Source of the DNA: Effrenium voratum | Taxonomy: Eukaryota > Sar > Dinophyceae > Suessiales > Symbiodiniaceae | NCBI GenBank assembly: GCA_963377175.1 | Contig: CAUJNA010000469.1 | Span: 1,166,788 to 1,230,787, forward strand | Direction of reading: 5' to 3' | DNA: 64,000 nt | Shown here: positions 48,145-60,785 of the stretch, in pieces | Position numbering within the stretch: the first letter of the stretch is position 1 | Layout of the letters: each line of letters starts with the position of its first letter | Notes under the pieces: generated by a model | Told to the model about the DNA's origin: nothing | The model's database searches: none | What the model saw: only the letters and a program-made list of their open reading frames with translations | Translations under genes and position numbers: made by a program

Positions 48145-49617
48145 GCAGCGCTCTTCTGAAGATGGGGCTTTGGGAGCTCTTGCCAGGGTCTTTTTTCAGC
48201 TTCCCTTGCCCAGCAAGCCGAACCGTAAGAAAAGTCAAAGATGTGAACCCTTTCTGTGAGCCACTGGTGGGTTCCGAACCCGGTGTACAAAACGGGGACG
48301 AAGGGTCACACTGAACAACGGTCCACTTAAGGCCGCGGCAAATCATCGTGGGCACTACCTCAGCTGGGTGGGGCCTTTCGAGCCCTCGAAACTCAAAGGC
48401 TCAAAGCAACCTTGAGCCCCACGTTCAGCCAGAGAAGTCGGCGGTTTCCTTTGAGCCCCCAATTACCCCAAAGGTCAAAAAGGCGAAATTGCATGCGATT
48501 TCATGAGGGCGGGCCGGCGTACATCTTGCCATTTGAAATGCTCACCCAGGCCGCTGAGTGCGGAATGCCCTGGACCACGGCCCCTTCGCGCACACCACCC
48601 CCCCCTCCCCCCCCGCCCAGCCACAAACAAAGTTAGGAACCAGGTCACCAGGCCTCCGGGCGGTGTAAAATGCCAATGCCTGGGCTGAGTTCAGATTCCC
48701 TAGAAGAAGTGATTAAATCTCCATGCTGGCGCTGGCTGGGGCAACTTCTGTGTCGGACCTGGATGATGCACGTCACCCTCCGCTTGTCCCCACGTGCCAG
48801 AGAACATGCAGGCAGCTTCGCTGCGCATGGGGCAAGGCGGCCACTGGCCGTCGGGGATTTAAGAACATGCGGAGAGCCATGCTGGGCATGCCTGGCATGG
48901 ACCCAGGAGCATGTCTCCCACATGCATTTAACAAAATCCTTTAAGGATTCACAGCGCCGTCCCAGCCTAACTAAAATCGGGCCCGGCTTGGCAGGCGCCG
49001 AAGCTCACACATGGCTCAGCGACCGAATCGACGATTGGCAAGGCTAATCTCCTTGGCAGGGCCGCGGCACGCAACCTTCCAGCCGCTAACCCTCTGCCAT
49101 TCGCTGCTGAGCCCAAAAGCCTGACTTGAATGAAGCATTGAGAATTTGAATGGTCAATCGAATGGGTTGATTTACATGTCGACACGTGCCGTCTTGGATG
49201 TTGAAGTACGGCAACACTCATTGGAAAGGGGGGAGTCCGACCACCTCCTACTCGGCGGACGAGAGAACAAGGGAGGTTGCTCCTGACCAATGCGATACCT
49301 GAACTTTCCTAGACCTCTGGTGAAATTGTTGAAGAGGCTCCTGATTCTGTAAAGGCAACTCCCTCAACATGGACACTGCTTATTTGATTACCTTGCGTGA
49401 ACGCCAAGGGAGTGACCATGCGCAAAACTGACAGAGGTTGGCTGGTGACAATCATCAACTGAAAAAAATCCTGCCTCACATAGCGGCCGTGCGCAAAAAA
49501 GTGTCACAGCGCCCCCGATGAACGAGAACGTCGGCCAAGCTCACCTGACAAAGACTTGGTGGCTTGATCTCATTCATTTGGGGAGACTTTGCCGCAAACG
49601 CATCCAGTTGAATACTG

Positions 49618-49780
49618 TGGCTGGACGAAATCCTGCACCACTTTGCAACCATGGCAAACCATTGTTCGTTGGTATTTACTGGGCAATCATTCTCCCAGGG
49701 TTCTTAGCTGCGAAATGGATTTCGTCCAACCATCCACCGTATGTCCCTTTGCCGTGCGCCCAAAAATCTGCTCCATTGTT
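49618..49780 (+). mobile_element. Dispersed repeat, family 4, copy a
   Basis: Contains AATCCTGCACCACTT, GGTATTTACTGGG, GCGAAATGGATTTCG and CAACCATCCAC; the reverse complement of the same order lies at 58262-58420. Confidence 0.65.
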
Positions 49781-49976
49781 CTCAGGCCCAAAGGACCTGG
49801 GACCAAAATGTTGATCACCTTTTGGGGTGACTAAATTGGGAAAAATCAAGATTTGAACCAAAATGGGAATTTGGACCAGAATGATTTCCCATGACTAAAT
49901 ATGGACCAAAATGGGAAAACCAAAAGGTCAGATCCGGTCGATTCGCTTTTGAACAACTGAGTATTGCCTTCCCCGC

Positions 49977-50043
49977 CTCCGGGGTACAGCAACTTCTTGG
50001 TTTTGCCGCCCACCATGGACCTCATCCTCTTGAGGTAGGCATC
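49977..50043 (-). CDS. Basic exon of an unrecognised gene
   Basis: Between CGGAAG and a GC donor the frame reads AYLKRMRSMVGGKTKKLL, then YPG. It follows the stop at 50736 by 0.7 kb, so it probably belongs to the next gene on the same strand. Upstream the same frame stays open (VSWQSWGWTGLEGLSFL), so the exon may start earlier. Confidence 0.4.
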
Positions 50044-50735
50044 CTTCCGGCTGAGGAAGCTCAAGCCTTCAAGCCCTGTCCAACCCCAAGATTGCCAGGA
50101 GACCTGCTCCAAGAGCCCCACAGGCATCTTGGACAAATCAGCGGCTGATGGGCTGTTTTCGCAGGTACTTTGGGCAAAAACATCTTCATGGTGGGTTGTC
50201 CACTCTGCTTCCCCCCGCTCTCCCGGCAAAGTCTCGAAGGGCTGGGGTGTCTTAAAACGACCTCCTGGGACATGTCCTCGCGCTGTGTAGCTACTTCAGC
50301 CATGACAAACCTCAAGATGCAACATGATTGCCCAAAAAGATGCCAGGTGCTGGTCCCTTCGAGCTGGCGCGCTCAAGGCTTCCCTTCTCTTTTCTGTTCT
50401 GTTGTTTTTTTTTGGGGTGGGTGCTGGTGGGGGAAGGATTGGAGGAGGTCCGCGAAGTCGCTTTGCTTCTTTGGGTGGCTGCGCGAAGGTTGCCAGTCCA
50501 TGCTCTGCGATGTGCAGGTGCATCAAACTGACGGCCTGCTAGGCGGGTTAGGATCTTTATCTCCAACATAGGTGCGACAGTCATGAAATGGAGGGTATTA
50601 CCACTTCTTTTAAATGAATTGGGCGGCATTTTGACACTTCTTTTACATGAAATGGGGGTTGGCACTATTGCCAATGGAAAGGGGTGTCCACGGTGTACCC
50701 GCGCGTGCCCAGATTTCGACCCCAGGCCACGTGCT

Positions 50736-50841
50736 TCACGCCACGTCCTCCTCGTCCCGGAGCCGCTTCTCGTCGAAGCGCTGCTTCAGATCCCCGGTGA
50801 AGACGTCGTACTCTTTGGTGTACATGGCGAAGGAGTGCTCC
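50736..50841 (-). CDS. Terminal exon of an unrecognised gene
   Basis: After the acceptor CTTTGAG the GC3-rich frame reads EHSFAMYTKEYDVFTGD, then LKQRFDEKRLRDEEDVA and TGA: a helical, charged C-terminus. It probably closes a gene whose earlier exons lie among those at 54.7-58.5 kb, but continuity is not proven. Confidence 0.6.
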
Positions 50842-50849
50842 CTCAAAGC

Positions 50850-52570
50850 GGGTTCCGTCGCACCCCCATGGGGGGGAGGGCTTGCCCAATTCCATCTACC
50901 TGGCCTGGCCCAAAAAAGAGGAAAGGGACCAGAAATGGACTTGCAGCGGAAAAGGTGACCCTCCCCCCAATTCCATGTTTAAGGGGTGGGATCCTCCTAC
51001 AATGGTTGGGTTCCATTCAGGTTTCTCACCCAAAAATAAAATGTTGACGTGGTAAAGCTGCAAAGGCACGCGTGGGTTGTCCAACCACGAGGGTGTTGTC
51101 TGTGAAAGCTTTTGGGAGTTGTTTCCCTTGGCTGTTTGAGGCATCCCCAAAGGGCAATGTCCAGGACAGGGTATCTGTGGGTACCTGTGAAAGTGACTCT
51201 CCAATGTGCCGCGGCCACTTCACGTCTTGAAGCGGGTAAGCCTGCCCAGCAAATGAGGCGGCTGCGTGATTTCGGCTCCGGATGGTTCAAAATAACACGG
51301 ATTTATCCAGAAATGTGCCTAATGAGGGTTAATACCCAGTGAGTGTATTCCCAGGGTGCAATTTAAAAAATAAAAATAAACATGTGGGGCCCTTTCAACG
51401 TCAGCCCTTTGACTCCATCCCAGCCGCTGGCTGGCTTTCAATGCGACGTCCAGGCGATTGTAAACCACCTGCAGCAGGGGAGCATGTGCCGTTCAGCGGA
51501 TTCCATGCTAGGCACATGCGAGAGATGAATTCGTCAGCGGACAAGCCCAAGCCCAGGTTGAGACACACTAAAAAACAACTCCGTGCTGCCAGCAACGTCA
51601 AGGAACTAAGCCAGATCAGCCCAGTATCAAAAACGAAGGTCAAAGGCCACGGTCCCTCCCAAGGACGTCCCTTTTTGACTGAGCCCTTTGATACCCCGTA
51701 GTCGATGAGGCCAATGCCAAGACCCGTAGCCGGAGTCCATGTTCAGGCATGGGAACTCGCCAGGTGACAAACCGAAGACCCAGAATACAGTATGCACTTC
51801 TCTGATGAAAATACTGCAGGCCGAGGATTCCCTTAGAACGGACATCTGATCAAGACATAGTTCAGGAGCCTGACAAGGGGGAAGCTCTGGGCCCCCAAAA
51901 AACGGGAAAATGGTCCCGGCGAACAGCTCAAGATCCAGGATTCGGAGAAACCGCGGAAAGTACTGGACCACGCTCAGGATCCAGGATGCATTCAGAGAAA
52001 TGCGAATCCAACGGTTAAAAGCCAGGGCCTGGAAGCTGCACCTTGCTTTTGTTTGACCATGCAGCACACATGTGTTCTTCTCTAAACCGCCCATGTTGGC
52101 TTAAATAACACAATGACAACAACTCAGCCGCTGTCCCACATTCAGGAAGCCAGCTTTCACAGTGACCTGATGGAAGGGAGGGTAGAAGGTTGGCGTCTGT
52201 CACAGGAAAAACAAACACTTTTATGGGTCTTTATCGCGTTTGGGCTTGGATGAGAAGCCCAAAAGGCTTGAGACCAATGCTATCTTGCTCTCCTGTTTGT
52301 CTTTTGATATGGCAGATTCCTACAAGCTTTGCACTAAACAAGGGAAGCCCTGCGATGTATCATGGAGTTGGCTTGATAAACCTGCAATACCTACAAAATC
52401 AGCCGGATCCGCTTTGTGCTCAACAACCACGCTGCTTCCGCCTGGCCATTCTAGAGTCTAGAACACCACACTGGATTTCCGGGATCACAGTTGCCTGCTT
52501 CGCTTTTGGCAGCGCCGCTGGTAGCAAGCAATCGACAACTCAATACCAAACACAATCTGGCTATGGAGCA
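50850..52570. other. No gene recognised
   Basis: Spacer or intron sequence with open frames on both strands but no motif, no exon-like GC3 pattern and no convincing splice pair. Confidence 0.5.
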
Positions 52571-52578
52571 AACTGTAC

Positions 52579-53640
52579 TCAAGCAAATCGCCTTCTCCTA
52601 GTAGCAGGGGCGCCCAGCAAGCACTGCGCAACTGCCTCATGGCCCCGAACAGCAGCAATAAGCCATGGTGTGGCACCATCGTTGTCAGCCCCGGCATCCA
52701 GCAAGCACTGCACGACTGCCTGATGGCCCTGGTCTGCAGCGAGATGCAACGGTGTGGCACCATCGTTGTCTGCCTTCTCTTTGTCAGCTCCAGCATCCAA
52801 CAAGCACTGCGCAACACCCTGATGACCATCACGTGCAGCAAAAATGCAACGGTGCGGCGCCATCATTGTCTGCCTTGTCTTTGTCAGCCCCGGCATCCAA
52901 CAAGCACTGCGCAGCTGCCTGATGACCATCACGTGCAGCAAAATGCAACGGTGTGAACCCATCATTGTCTGCCCTCTCGTTGTCAGCACCGGCATGTAGC
53001 AAACACTGCACGACTGCCTGATGGCCATGACCTGCAGCAAGATGCAATGCTGTCAAGCTGTCGTTGATCGCCTTGTCTTTGTCAACACCGGCATCCAGCA
53101 ATGTGCAACGGTGTGGCGCCCTCATTCGTCGGCTTCTCTTTGTCAGCGCCGGCGTCCAGCAAACACTGCACAACCGCCTTGATGGCCCTGATCTGCAGCA
53201 AGATGCAATGGCGTCGCGCCATCACTGTCTGCCTTTTCTTTGTCAGCACCGGCATCCAGCAAGCACGGCGCAACTGCCTGGTGGCCCCGCACTGCAGCAA
53301 TAAGCAATGGCGTGGTGCCTTGCCTGTCTGCCTTCTCCTTGTCAGCACTGGCATCCAGCAAGCGCTGCACAACTTCCAAATGGCCGTTTGCGGAAGCATT
53401 AAACAAAGGTGTCACATGACTGTTTCTGTCAGCAGCGTTGGGATCATGAGGCTTCTCCAACAGCACAATCACATGTTTTGCGTCGCCTCTTCCTGCCGCT
53501 TGCAGCAAGTCGATGCATGTTGCTTCGCCTGTCGCTGCTTCAACACATTGGCGTTTAGTGGCCGTCAAGCACTCAGCATTCTCCCACGTACACTCTGGGC
53601 CCAACATGCCTCGGTCGCCAGCCAAAGCGAGCTGCCTATC
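52579..53640 (-). pseudogene. Ankyrin-repeat gene with frameshifts
   Basis: The frame opens with MLGPECTWENAECL and an ankyrin-type lead (DLLQAAGRGDAKHVIVLL), then has about seven 33-residue repeats of the form DGATPLHLAADQGHQAVVQC and LLDAGADKEKADN. The reading frame is broken three times: an extra base at about 53175, a loss of most of one repeat at about 53100, and an extra A in a run at about 52840 (GCAAAAATGC against GCAAAATGC in the next repeat). Without these it would be one continuous protein. Ankyrin repeats bind other proteins. The end is a basic tail (TRRRRFA) with the stop at 52579. Either a pseudogene or uncorrected sequencing indels. Confidence 0.85.
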
Positions 53641-53744
53641 CTTACTTGGTCAGTTGCCACTGGAAGAAAGGAAGGCATGTTTGAATAAACAATCAAAAAC
53701 AGGAAACCTAGATACCAATGGGCAATTGAGAATGTCTTGGCCAG

Positions 53745-53900
53745 GTGGCAAGGTGGCGTCGCAACGTGTTGAAAAAGGCAATCCCCATCTTCCTGTCCGC
53801 GCAACTCCTCCCGCCACAGAAAATACTCTGCCGTCGTCATCACATCCGTGCCATCCAGCAAGCGAATGCACGCCATGAGTGAATTGGGCACGTCTGCGCT
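53745..53900 (-). CDS. Probable upstream exon of the ankyrin gene
   Basis: The minus frame PNSLMACIRLLDGTDV, then TTAEYFLWREELRGQEDGD, looks coding and stands 100 bases before the ankyrin frame on the same strand. The stretch between reads as an intron with no open sense. No domain recognised. Confidence 0.4.
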
Positions 53901-54689
53901 CGAGCTGAATGCGTCTCATTCATTGCATGTAAGTCAGCATGCTGACAATCGCTGCACCATGGGCGCCTTTCGGAGCAAACGCGCACAGGAAGCAAGTAGG
54001 CATCATTCAAGCTGAAGGCTTTCTTATCTTCAAACATCACCGCGCAGAACAATTCAATTATTGCTTGGCCTTTCCAAAAAATAAATGATGGCTCAGCCAC
54101 CCCAAATTAAACAAGCATTTGCTCGAAATCTCAACAAATTGTCTGGATGCCTCTTGATGTTTTTGGGAGAATGGCAACATCTGCTGCTCATGTCAATATC
54201 CGGCGAGATAAGGGTTCAGACTGAATGTGTGTGTTTCACAGTTCTTTTTAGAGGAGCGTCTACTCTAGATTCCCATCCCAGTGCGTCCACATACAACAAT
54301 ACCCAAAGAACACCCAAAGAAGATTATATATTCACGGTTCCGGAATCATCCGCAAGTTTGCACTCATCAGGAGCCGCCTGAAAATGCGACCCTGCTTCAC
54401 CACTTTCAAAGAAGCCACGTTCGGTTTTTCGGGGATACTCCCAGCCTCCCAGCCTGGAGCAAATCTTCCGTTGCCTTTCCAACAGGCGATATCCGAGCAA
54501 AGAGACCGGCTGAAGACTCAGTGTCTAGGAACTGCAGTGATGTGGCCATGGGTCAAAAGCCAAAATTCCGTACCCCCAGTGAACATCCCAATCCAACCAC
54601 CAAAAATTGGTTCTAAAATGAGTGGTGAATTCACCTACCAACCACAGCCATGCAGGCAGGCGGAGGGGGAGGGGGGGGGCGAACGTCGC

Positions 54690-54790
54690 TTCGACTCGAC
54701 CGCCCTCCGTGGCGCCTTGCTGCTGAGATTCCAGGCCGGCTCCAGGGTCAGCGTCTCCCCTCCCCGCGCCAAAGTGCGGCTGGCAGCTCT
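54690..54790 (-). CDS. Exon of an unrecognised gene
   Basis: The frame RAASRTLARGGETLTLEP continues AWNLSSKAPRRAVESK, between a CCTGAG acceptor and a GC donor. GC3-rich and free of low complexity. Likely upstream of the terminal exon at 50.8 kb. Confidence 0.45.
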
Positions 54791-55399
54791 CTCAGGCCGG
54801 TCCCCTGAGCCAGCAGGCGCTAGAAAGGAGAAGAAACGGCCATGGGCTTTTCAAAACCCCGGAAAGGCCCCCAGTGAACATCCCAATCCAACCACTAAAA
54901 TAGACTAAAATGGGTGGTGGACCTATTGACCCGTAGCCAAATTGAAACAAGATGGAGCAACAACCACCGAGCTGAAGTGCGTATTGTGTCGGCCCGACTC
55001 CCGGAATTGAGGCGTTTTCGGCTTCAGAAGGCCTACCCGCAAAGGTCACTTGGTCCTGACTGCTTCACCAGGGGCGCACATGTTTCCATTTGCCAGGATT
55101 CCATTTTGGGTACCTACTTTGGACCCACAGCCAAATGGCAGGATACGGCAGGTACAAGACAATTTTGCTTTTAAAGGAACCCTCTCAGGTTCCACGGTCA
55201 TTGGTGGGAGGGTAAATCAGCCATGCATTCCTTGGCATCTGTTTTCCCGGCGAGGTGTGCCTGTTAGTGCGCATCAAGTTCACCCACACTCCATCTTGAA
55301 CCTCACCTTTAGATGCTTTAGGCCTCTTCCAAGCAACACGTTTGCAATACAACATACCAGATGCACATGCACACGCACACCCAGACCAACACACTCAAG

Positions 55400-55490
55400 T
55401 GCGCGCACACACACACACACACACACAAACAGACACACGCATATACGCATACATATACACATACATACATATACACATATATACACTCCT
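55400..55490. repeat. (CA)n and CATATA run
   Basis: CACACA followed by CATATACACATA-type repeats; no gene nearby. Confidence 0.9.
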
Positions 55491-55973
55491 TTACACCACA
55501 CCACATGGGGCCTTCTGTCAGGAGCGCCTTTGGTTAGATCAACACCTTGCCATGAGATGAGAGGTCCCTGGCTTATCTGGCCGCGCCTAAGCCTGACGTC
55601 GATGTAGCCCCAGGCTCCTTTGATGAGCCTGCCATGCCAAGGCTTGCAGGCAGCTACCATGATAGTAGCTAGGTTTTCTATAAACAGGGGGTTGCACTTG
55701 TTGACTACTCCAAGGTAGACTTACTTTCAATTTCTCTGTTGGTGGGGGTTTAAGCCTACCCTGGGACAGTCAAAAAGCAGAATCCTGCATATACAAACTG
55801 AGGGAAGCATCCGGTAGCCTACTACCATGGCAGGCCCAGAGCACACGCAGGAAAGAGCCCCTTTGGCCAGTAATCGTTCTAGACAGCCGGCAAACAATGG
55901 CCTGTGCCAGCGCGAACCACGCGGACAACACATGGGAAACATGGACACACCCACATTCATACGTGTACACGCC

Positions 55974-56068
55974 ATATGGCTGTGGCTCAAAAAACCGGTA
56001 CCAAAATGGCTTGCCCTGGTAAGTGGAAACATGGACCAAAACCCGCGGTTTGCCCCTAGCCACAGCCC
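55974..56068. mobile_element. Dispersed repeat, family 3, copy c
   Basis: ATGGCTGTGGCTCAAAAAAC at one end and CTAGCCACAGCC at the other form inverted termini; the interior matches the two other copies. Confidence 0.65.
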
Positions 56069-57269
56069 CCAGCGCGAACCACGCGGACAACACACGGGAA
56101 ACATGCGCACGCCCACATTCATACGTGTACACGCCACATGCGAAGCCTGGCCCGTCCAAAAAAAAAATCGCCATCGGCCTCGGCGCTTGGAGCCCATCAT
56201 CTGCGGATTTGCGGGCGCCTAGCGAGAGCTGTGTCTCCCATGGAGACGGAACCCAGACCATGGACAGGGACCAAAAAAAAACGGCATGTGAGGGTTTGGG
56301 CCAAACATGCCGGCCAATCACTTTCCCTTCTTAGAAGTTAGAACCCCTATGGCTTTTAGCTATCTGGGGAGAAACAAAAACGCGGCATGCGAGGGTTTGG
56401 GCTTTCATTTTTCGAATCCCCGAACTCCCAACTCCCAAACATCGGTTGGGTGAAACCTGAGAAACTGGGGACAAGGGCCAAAAGAAAATGCACGCTGCCC
56501 ACCCAAAGAGCTGTCCCTTTTGGACGAGGGAACCCCATGTTTGAGACCCAGGATTGTTGGTGAAACCAAAGGGACAGTCCAAAAGCTCCCCGTCGACGAC
56601 TGAGAACAACCCAACTGCTCAAAGAGCGAGGCTTTGACGCCAAGGCCGAATTTGAAATCCCAGACCGCGCAAATTAGTTGGCAACCGTTCATCTCCGCTG
56701 GCTGCAATGTCCCAAAGAATCAGCTCAGGTTTCGGGGCAATCCAGCTGTGCGCCCAGAAGGACTGGGCCAGATGACGAGCGACATGTTCGGTCCATTGGG
56801 GGAGGAGCAGATCAGCCCGTTTGATACTGGCTCGGCACCAGGCAAGGGAATTCCCCTCAGCGAGGGCCATAGCCACCCGGTAAAACAAAACAAACCGTTG
56901 GATACTCTTTGTTTCAAGAGCGCCAGCTACTGGCAAAAGCGGGGGGTGATTGCCGCCACTCACATTCAGCTTCCCTCTAATTGGCAGTCTGGATTGGGTG
57001 GTTTGGTGGTTAAGGAGGGGGTTCCCATTTGATCCTCTATCCTAAACCACCAATCCAAACCTTGGACAAACGAACAAGCGGGGATACGGAGGGAGCGGGG
57101 ATAATTATGGGGGGGATTTCCTTGGTGCCATTTCCCATATCAACCTTGGTCAAGGTGCATCAAACGGGGGGCATCCTCAACCGTTTCCCTGGCTCCCCCT
57201 GTATCTCTGCTATAGTTGGCTTCCCTGAAAACCCACCCATTGACTGCTACCTGACCCATGACAAGCCGC

Positions 57270-57366
57270 CATCTTCAGGGAGAACGCCGACGAGCGGGAC
57301 ATGCGCATCACGTCGCGGTCGTGGGCATCTGTGTAGAGGCTCTTCATCCCAGGGGACACCCAAGTC
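57270..57366 (-). CDS. Exon of an unrecognised gene
   Basis: The frame TWVSPGMKSLYTDAHDRD, then VMRMSRSSAFSLKM, lies between acceptor CCCCGAG|G and a GC donor. Almost every third base is G or C. Function not recognised. Confidence 0.5.
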
Positions 57367-58261
57367 CTCGGGGAAGAGATGGCAAATGTTGACCCCATAT
57401 TAATAAACCCCATATCTGTAAATGGAACTAAGTCTTCCAAAAGGGTCCTGGGGGGGGGTAATAAACCCCTGCTTCTGAGTGTGGGTGTGTTCCCCTCCAA
57501 AAGTGAGGACTTCTCACCAAACCCAGTTGGACCCCCCCCATGAATGAACTGGGTTTGCTTCATATGGGGTCTGCATTATGACTAATAAAAGAAGTGCACC
57601 CCACCCTGCCAACGCCAACTCCTCAGGTGGAAGAATGAAATGAAAAGCTCTGGAACTGCCAAGCTGGCTGGAAGTGATTGAATCCAGCGGTTCTTTTCAT
57701 CCTAAATATCTATATATATATAGACATGTGATATGTGTTTATATTTGTTTTCGTTTAATCCCTCCTTTCTTGCTGGTGTGATAGGCAGGGGACAAGTTGG
57801 AATGATCCCTATAAACCATCCAACTGGTGGTTTCCTTTCAAGGGACCCCCTGGGTTCATTCCCACATTTCCGACTGGGCACCAGCAAGTTGTCCGCCTGG
57901 AAAAGACAAAAACTGCCCTGCAGACGAGTCCCTTGCTTGCCACATGGGGTCTCTTGACTCACGTGAACTGCCACAGGCTGATCCCCGAACCGCTCACCAG
58001 TTTGAGACCTCAAACAAGGACCCCAGGACGGCCTGGCTTCGTTGACGGAACGATACTCTAGGAATCTTCTCAACTACTGTCTTTGCTTCTGGAAAAAACA
58101 CCCGGGCCCCAGTTACAAACTAGAACCAAACTAAGTAGTGCAATCCATCTAGTTTCAAGCAACTGAACCCAGAGTAGAGCTTGGTGGTACAGATCCCTCC
58201 CTGAGAATTACTTAACATCCCCCAATGTCAGAGAGCATTGCAAGATGTAGCTCTGCCCCAA

Positions 58262-58420
58262 GGACGTGGAAACATAAGCAAGGTGACCTGTGGATGGTTG
58301 CGAAATCCATTTTGCACCACCTCAGAGACCTTGGGATGATTCCCCTGTAAATACCAACCAAGAATGGTTTCCCATGGGTTCCAAGTGGTGCAGGATTTTG
58401 CCCATCCACAGTACCAACGG
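58262..58420 (-). mobile_element. Dispersed repeat, family 4, copy b (inverted)
   Basis: GTGGATGGTTGCGAAATCCA, TGTAAATACCAACCA and AAGTGGTGCAGGATTTTG mirror the copy at 49.6 kb. Confidence 0.65.
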
Positions 58421-58449
58421 ATCCGCAGAAAGATTGGGCCACACTCGGC

Positions 58450-58514
58450 CCAGGGGCGTGCTGAGTTGTGTGGAGCGCATCGCCTCCGGCAGAAGCTCGG
58501 TCTTCAGCTTCTGC
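58450..58514 (-). CDS. Exon of an unrecognised gene
   Basis: After acceptor CTGAG the frame reads QKLKTELLPEAMRSTQLSTP, ending at a GC donor. The stretch KTELLPEAMRSTQL resembles the linker before cyclic-nucleotide-binding domains of some potassium channels, but no other part of such a channel was found, so I leave it unassigned. Confidence 0.45.
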
Positions 58515-59089
58515 CTCAGAGGCGGAGAAAATCACCCCTGCCATGACTCGGTTGTTTTCTGCTCCCCTGCTAAAAGTGGCTAACTTTTAGTGGTTTAATG
58601 GAATTAACTTTTAGTGTTTTAACTCTTAGTGTGTTTTTTGGTGCAAAAAGTTAAAGTCCTAACATCCAAGCAAATGAGCCAAAGACAAGGGGAGGGGGAG
58701 TTGGGGGTCTCCAAATTCCGTTGATTATGGGGAAGTGAACCGCAAGTGGAATTCCAGGGGTCACCCCCCTCCCCCAATTCCAGATTTAAAGGGGGTGGGG
58801 ATGTCGCAGAGTAGCGCGTAGGAGTATGTCTAGCGGGCTACCATGTCCTCTTGGCTTTCGGTTTGCCGTTCCTTTACAAACAAACAGATAGCAAGAAGGG
58901 CACCTTGAAAAAGACGGAACCCTATTCTATAATCTTGTGCATACTAAACATCTTCCACCAGTGAATCGCAATGTTCGGCACTCCTCACACAGCGAATTGG
59001 AAAAACCCCTGCCGACACAGCCTTTCAGGGGCCACTTGCCCAGCCCGGGACTGTGTAGCCGCAGGCCACCCACCACCCTCCTTCCCCCC

Positions 59090-59818
59090 CAAAATATATA
59101 TATACCAATATATATAATATATATATATATATATGCGTGTGTGTGTATGCATGTATGTAATGAAATGTAATGTAATGAAATGAAATGAAATGTAATGTAA
59201 TGTAATGTAATGTAATGTATGTATGTATGTATGTAATGCATGTATGTAATGTAATGTAACGTAACGTAACGTAACGTAATGTAATGTAATGTAATGTAAT
59301 GTAATGTACATAGTGCAATGTAATGTAATGTATGTGTGTATGTGTGTATGTGTGTATGTATGTATGTACGTATGTAGGTAGGTATGTATGTATGTATCTA
59401 TGTGTGTGTGTGGGTAGGTAGGAAGGAAGGAAGGTAGGTAGGTAGGGTAGGTAGGTATGTAGGTATGTATGTATGTATGTATGTATGTATGTGTGCAATG
59501 TATGTGATGTATGTAATGTATGGTATGTAATGTATGTAATGTATGTAATTCATGTATTGGATGTAATGGATGTAATGGATATAATGTATGTAATGTATGT
59601 AATGTATGTACTGTATGTAATGTATGTATGTAATGTAATGAACTGCAATGCAACGCAATGCAATACAATGTGTTGTATTGTAATGTAATGTAATGTAATG
59701 TAATGTAATGTAATGTAATGTAATGTAATGTAATGTAACGTATGTATGTATGTATGTATGTATGTATGTATGTTGTGTTATGTTATGTTATGTTATGATG
59801 TTGTTGTATGTATGTATG

Positions 59819-59849
<31 letters not shown>

Positions 59850-60215
59850 TGTAATGTAATGTAATGTAATGTAATGTAATGTAATGTAATGTAATGTAAT
59901 GTAATGTAATGTAATGTAATGTAATGTAATGTAATGTAATGTAATGTAATGTAATGTAATGTAATGTAATGTAATGTAATGTAATGTATGTATGTAATGT
60001 ATGTATGTAATGTATGTATGTATGTATGTATGTATGTATGTATGTATGTATGTATGTATGTATGTATGTATGTATGTATGTATGTATGCATGTATGTATG
60101 TATGTATGTGGTGTATTGTAGTGTAGTGTGGTGTAGTGTAGTGTGGTGTAATGTAACGTCATGTACTGTAATGTAATGTAATGTAACGTGACGTAACATA
60201 ACGTGACTAACGTAA
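59090..60215. repeat. TGTAA / TGTA satellite, 1.1 kb
   Basis: Alternating blocks of (TGTAA)n and (TGTA)n, the longest pure TGTAA block being about 59846-59985. A (TA)n run lies on one side (59095-59135). All frames across it stay open only because of the repeat. Confidence 0.97.
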
Positions 60216-60708
60216 TGTAATGCATGTGTGTATGTATAAAAAACAAAGTATTAAAAAATGAAAAATGTCAATGGGGCAAATGACTGAAGGCCGTACTCAA
60301 ACATAAAACAAAATGCTCACTTGCAAAACCGCTAGCTTCCACCCACCGCAGGCCCTGCTTGCCGAAGCCCGAGCGGCTCCAATCTTTCCTGGCGTTGCCG
60401 CTTCAACCTACGCCGCGCTGCACCATCCTCCCAAACATGTCCCAAGAAACATCACCCCGAAGGAAGCTAAGCTTGAAATGGATGCCTGAAAAGAATGCGG
60501 AATGGCAGAGATTTGGGACGCATCCCTTCAGAAATTCAACCTTGTCCACTCTGCAACTTCTGCAGCCAGGCAACTTGGCTTCCTCCTCTCTCTTCTCGTT
60601 GGCCTTTTTCTGCCTCAGGCCCGGGCAAAAAGAGCACACGCTCTGTGTCCGAAAAAATGACATGACACCATCCCAATGCGCAGTCAAGCCGCATAGTTGT
60701 CAGGTGGC

Positions 60709-60785
60709 CGGCCATGCGCGCCCGCCGCACCCGCACAGCTTTCTTCCCCTCGGAGAACATGCCCACCATCTCGCTGTCCTCCCCC
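60709..60785 (-). CDS. Exon of an unrecognised gene
   Basis: The frame GEDSEMVGMFSEGKKAV continues RVRRARMAG between acceptor ATCGCCAG and a GC donor. GC3-rich, ending in a basic patch. Stands between the TC microsatellite (61.0 kb) and the TGTAA satellite. Confidence 0.45.

Noticed and set aside
50170..50571. 133-codon plus-strand frame
   Set aside because: No motif, runs across repeats and against the direction of every supported gene.
59000..60250. Tyr/His/Ile/Thr repeat frames on minus
   Set aside because: Pure translation of the TGTAA/TGTA satellite.
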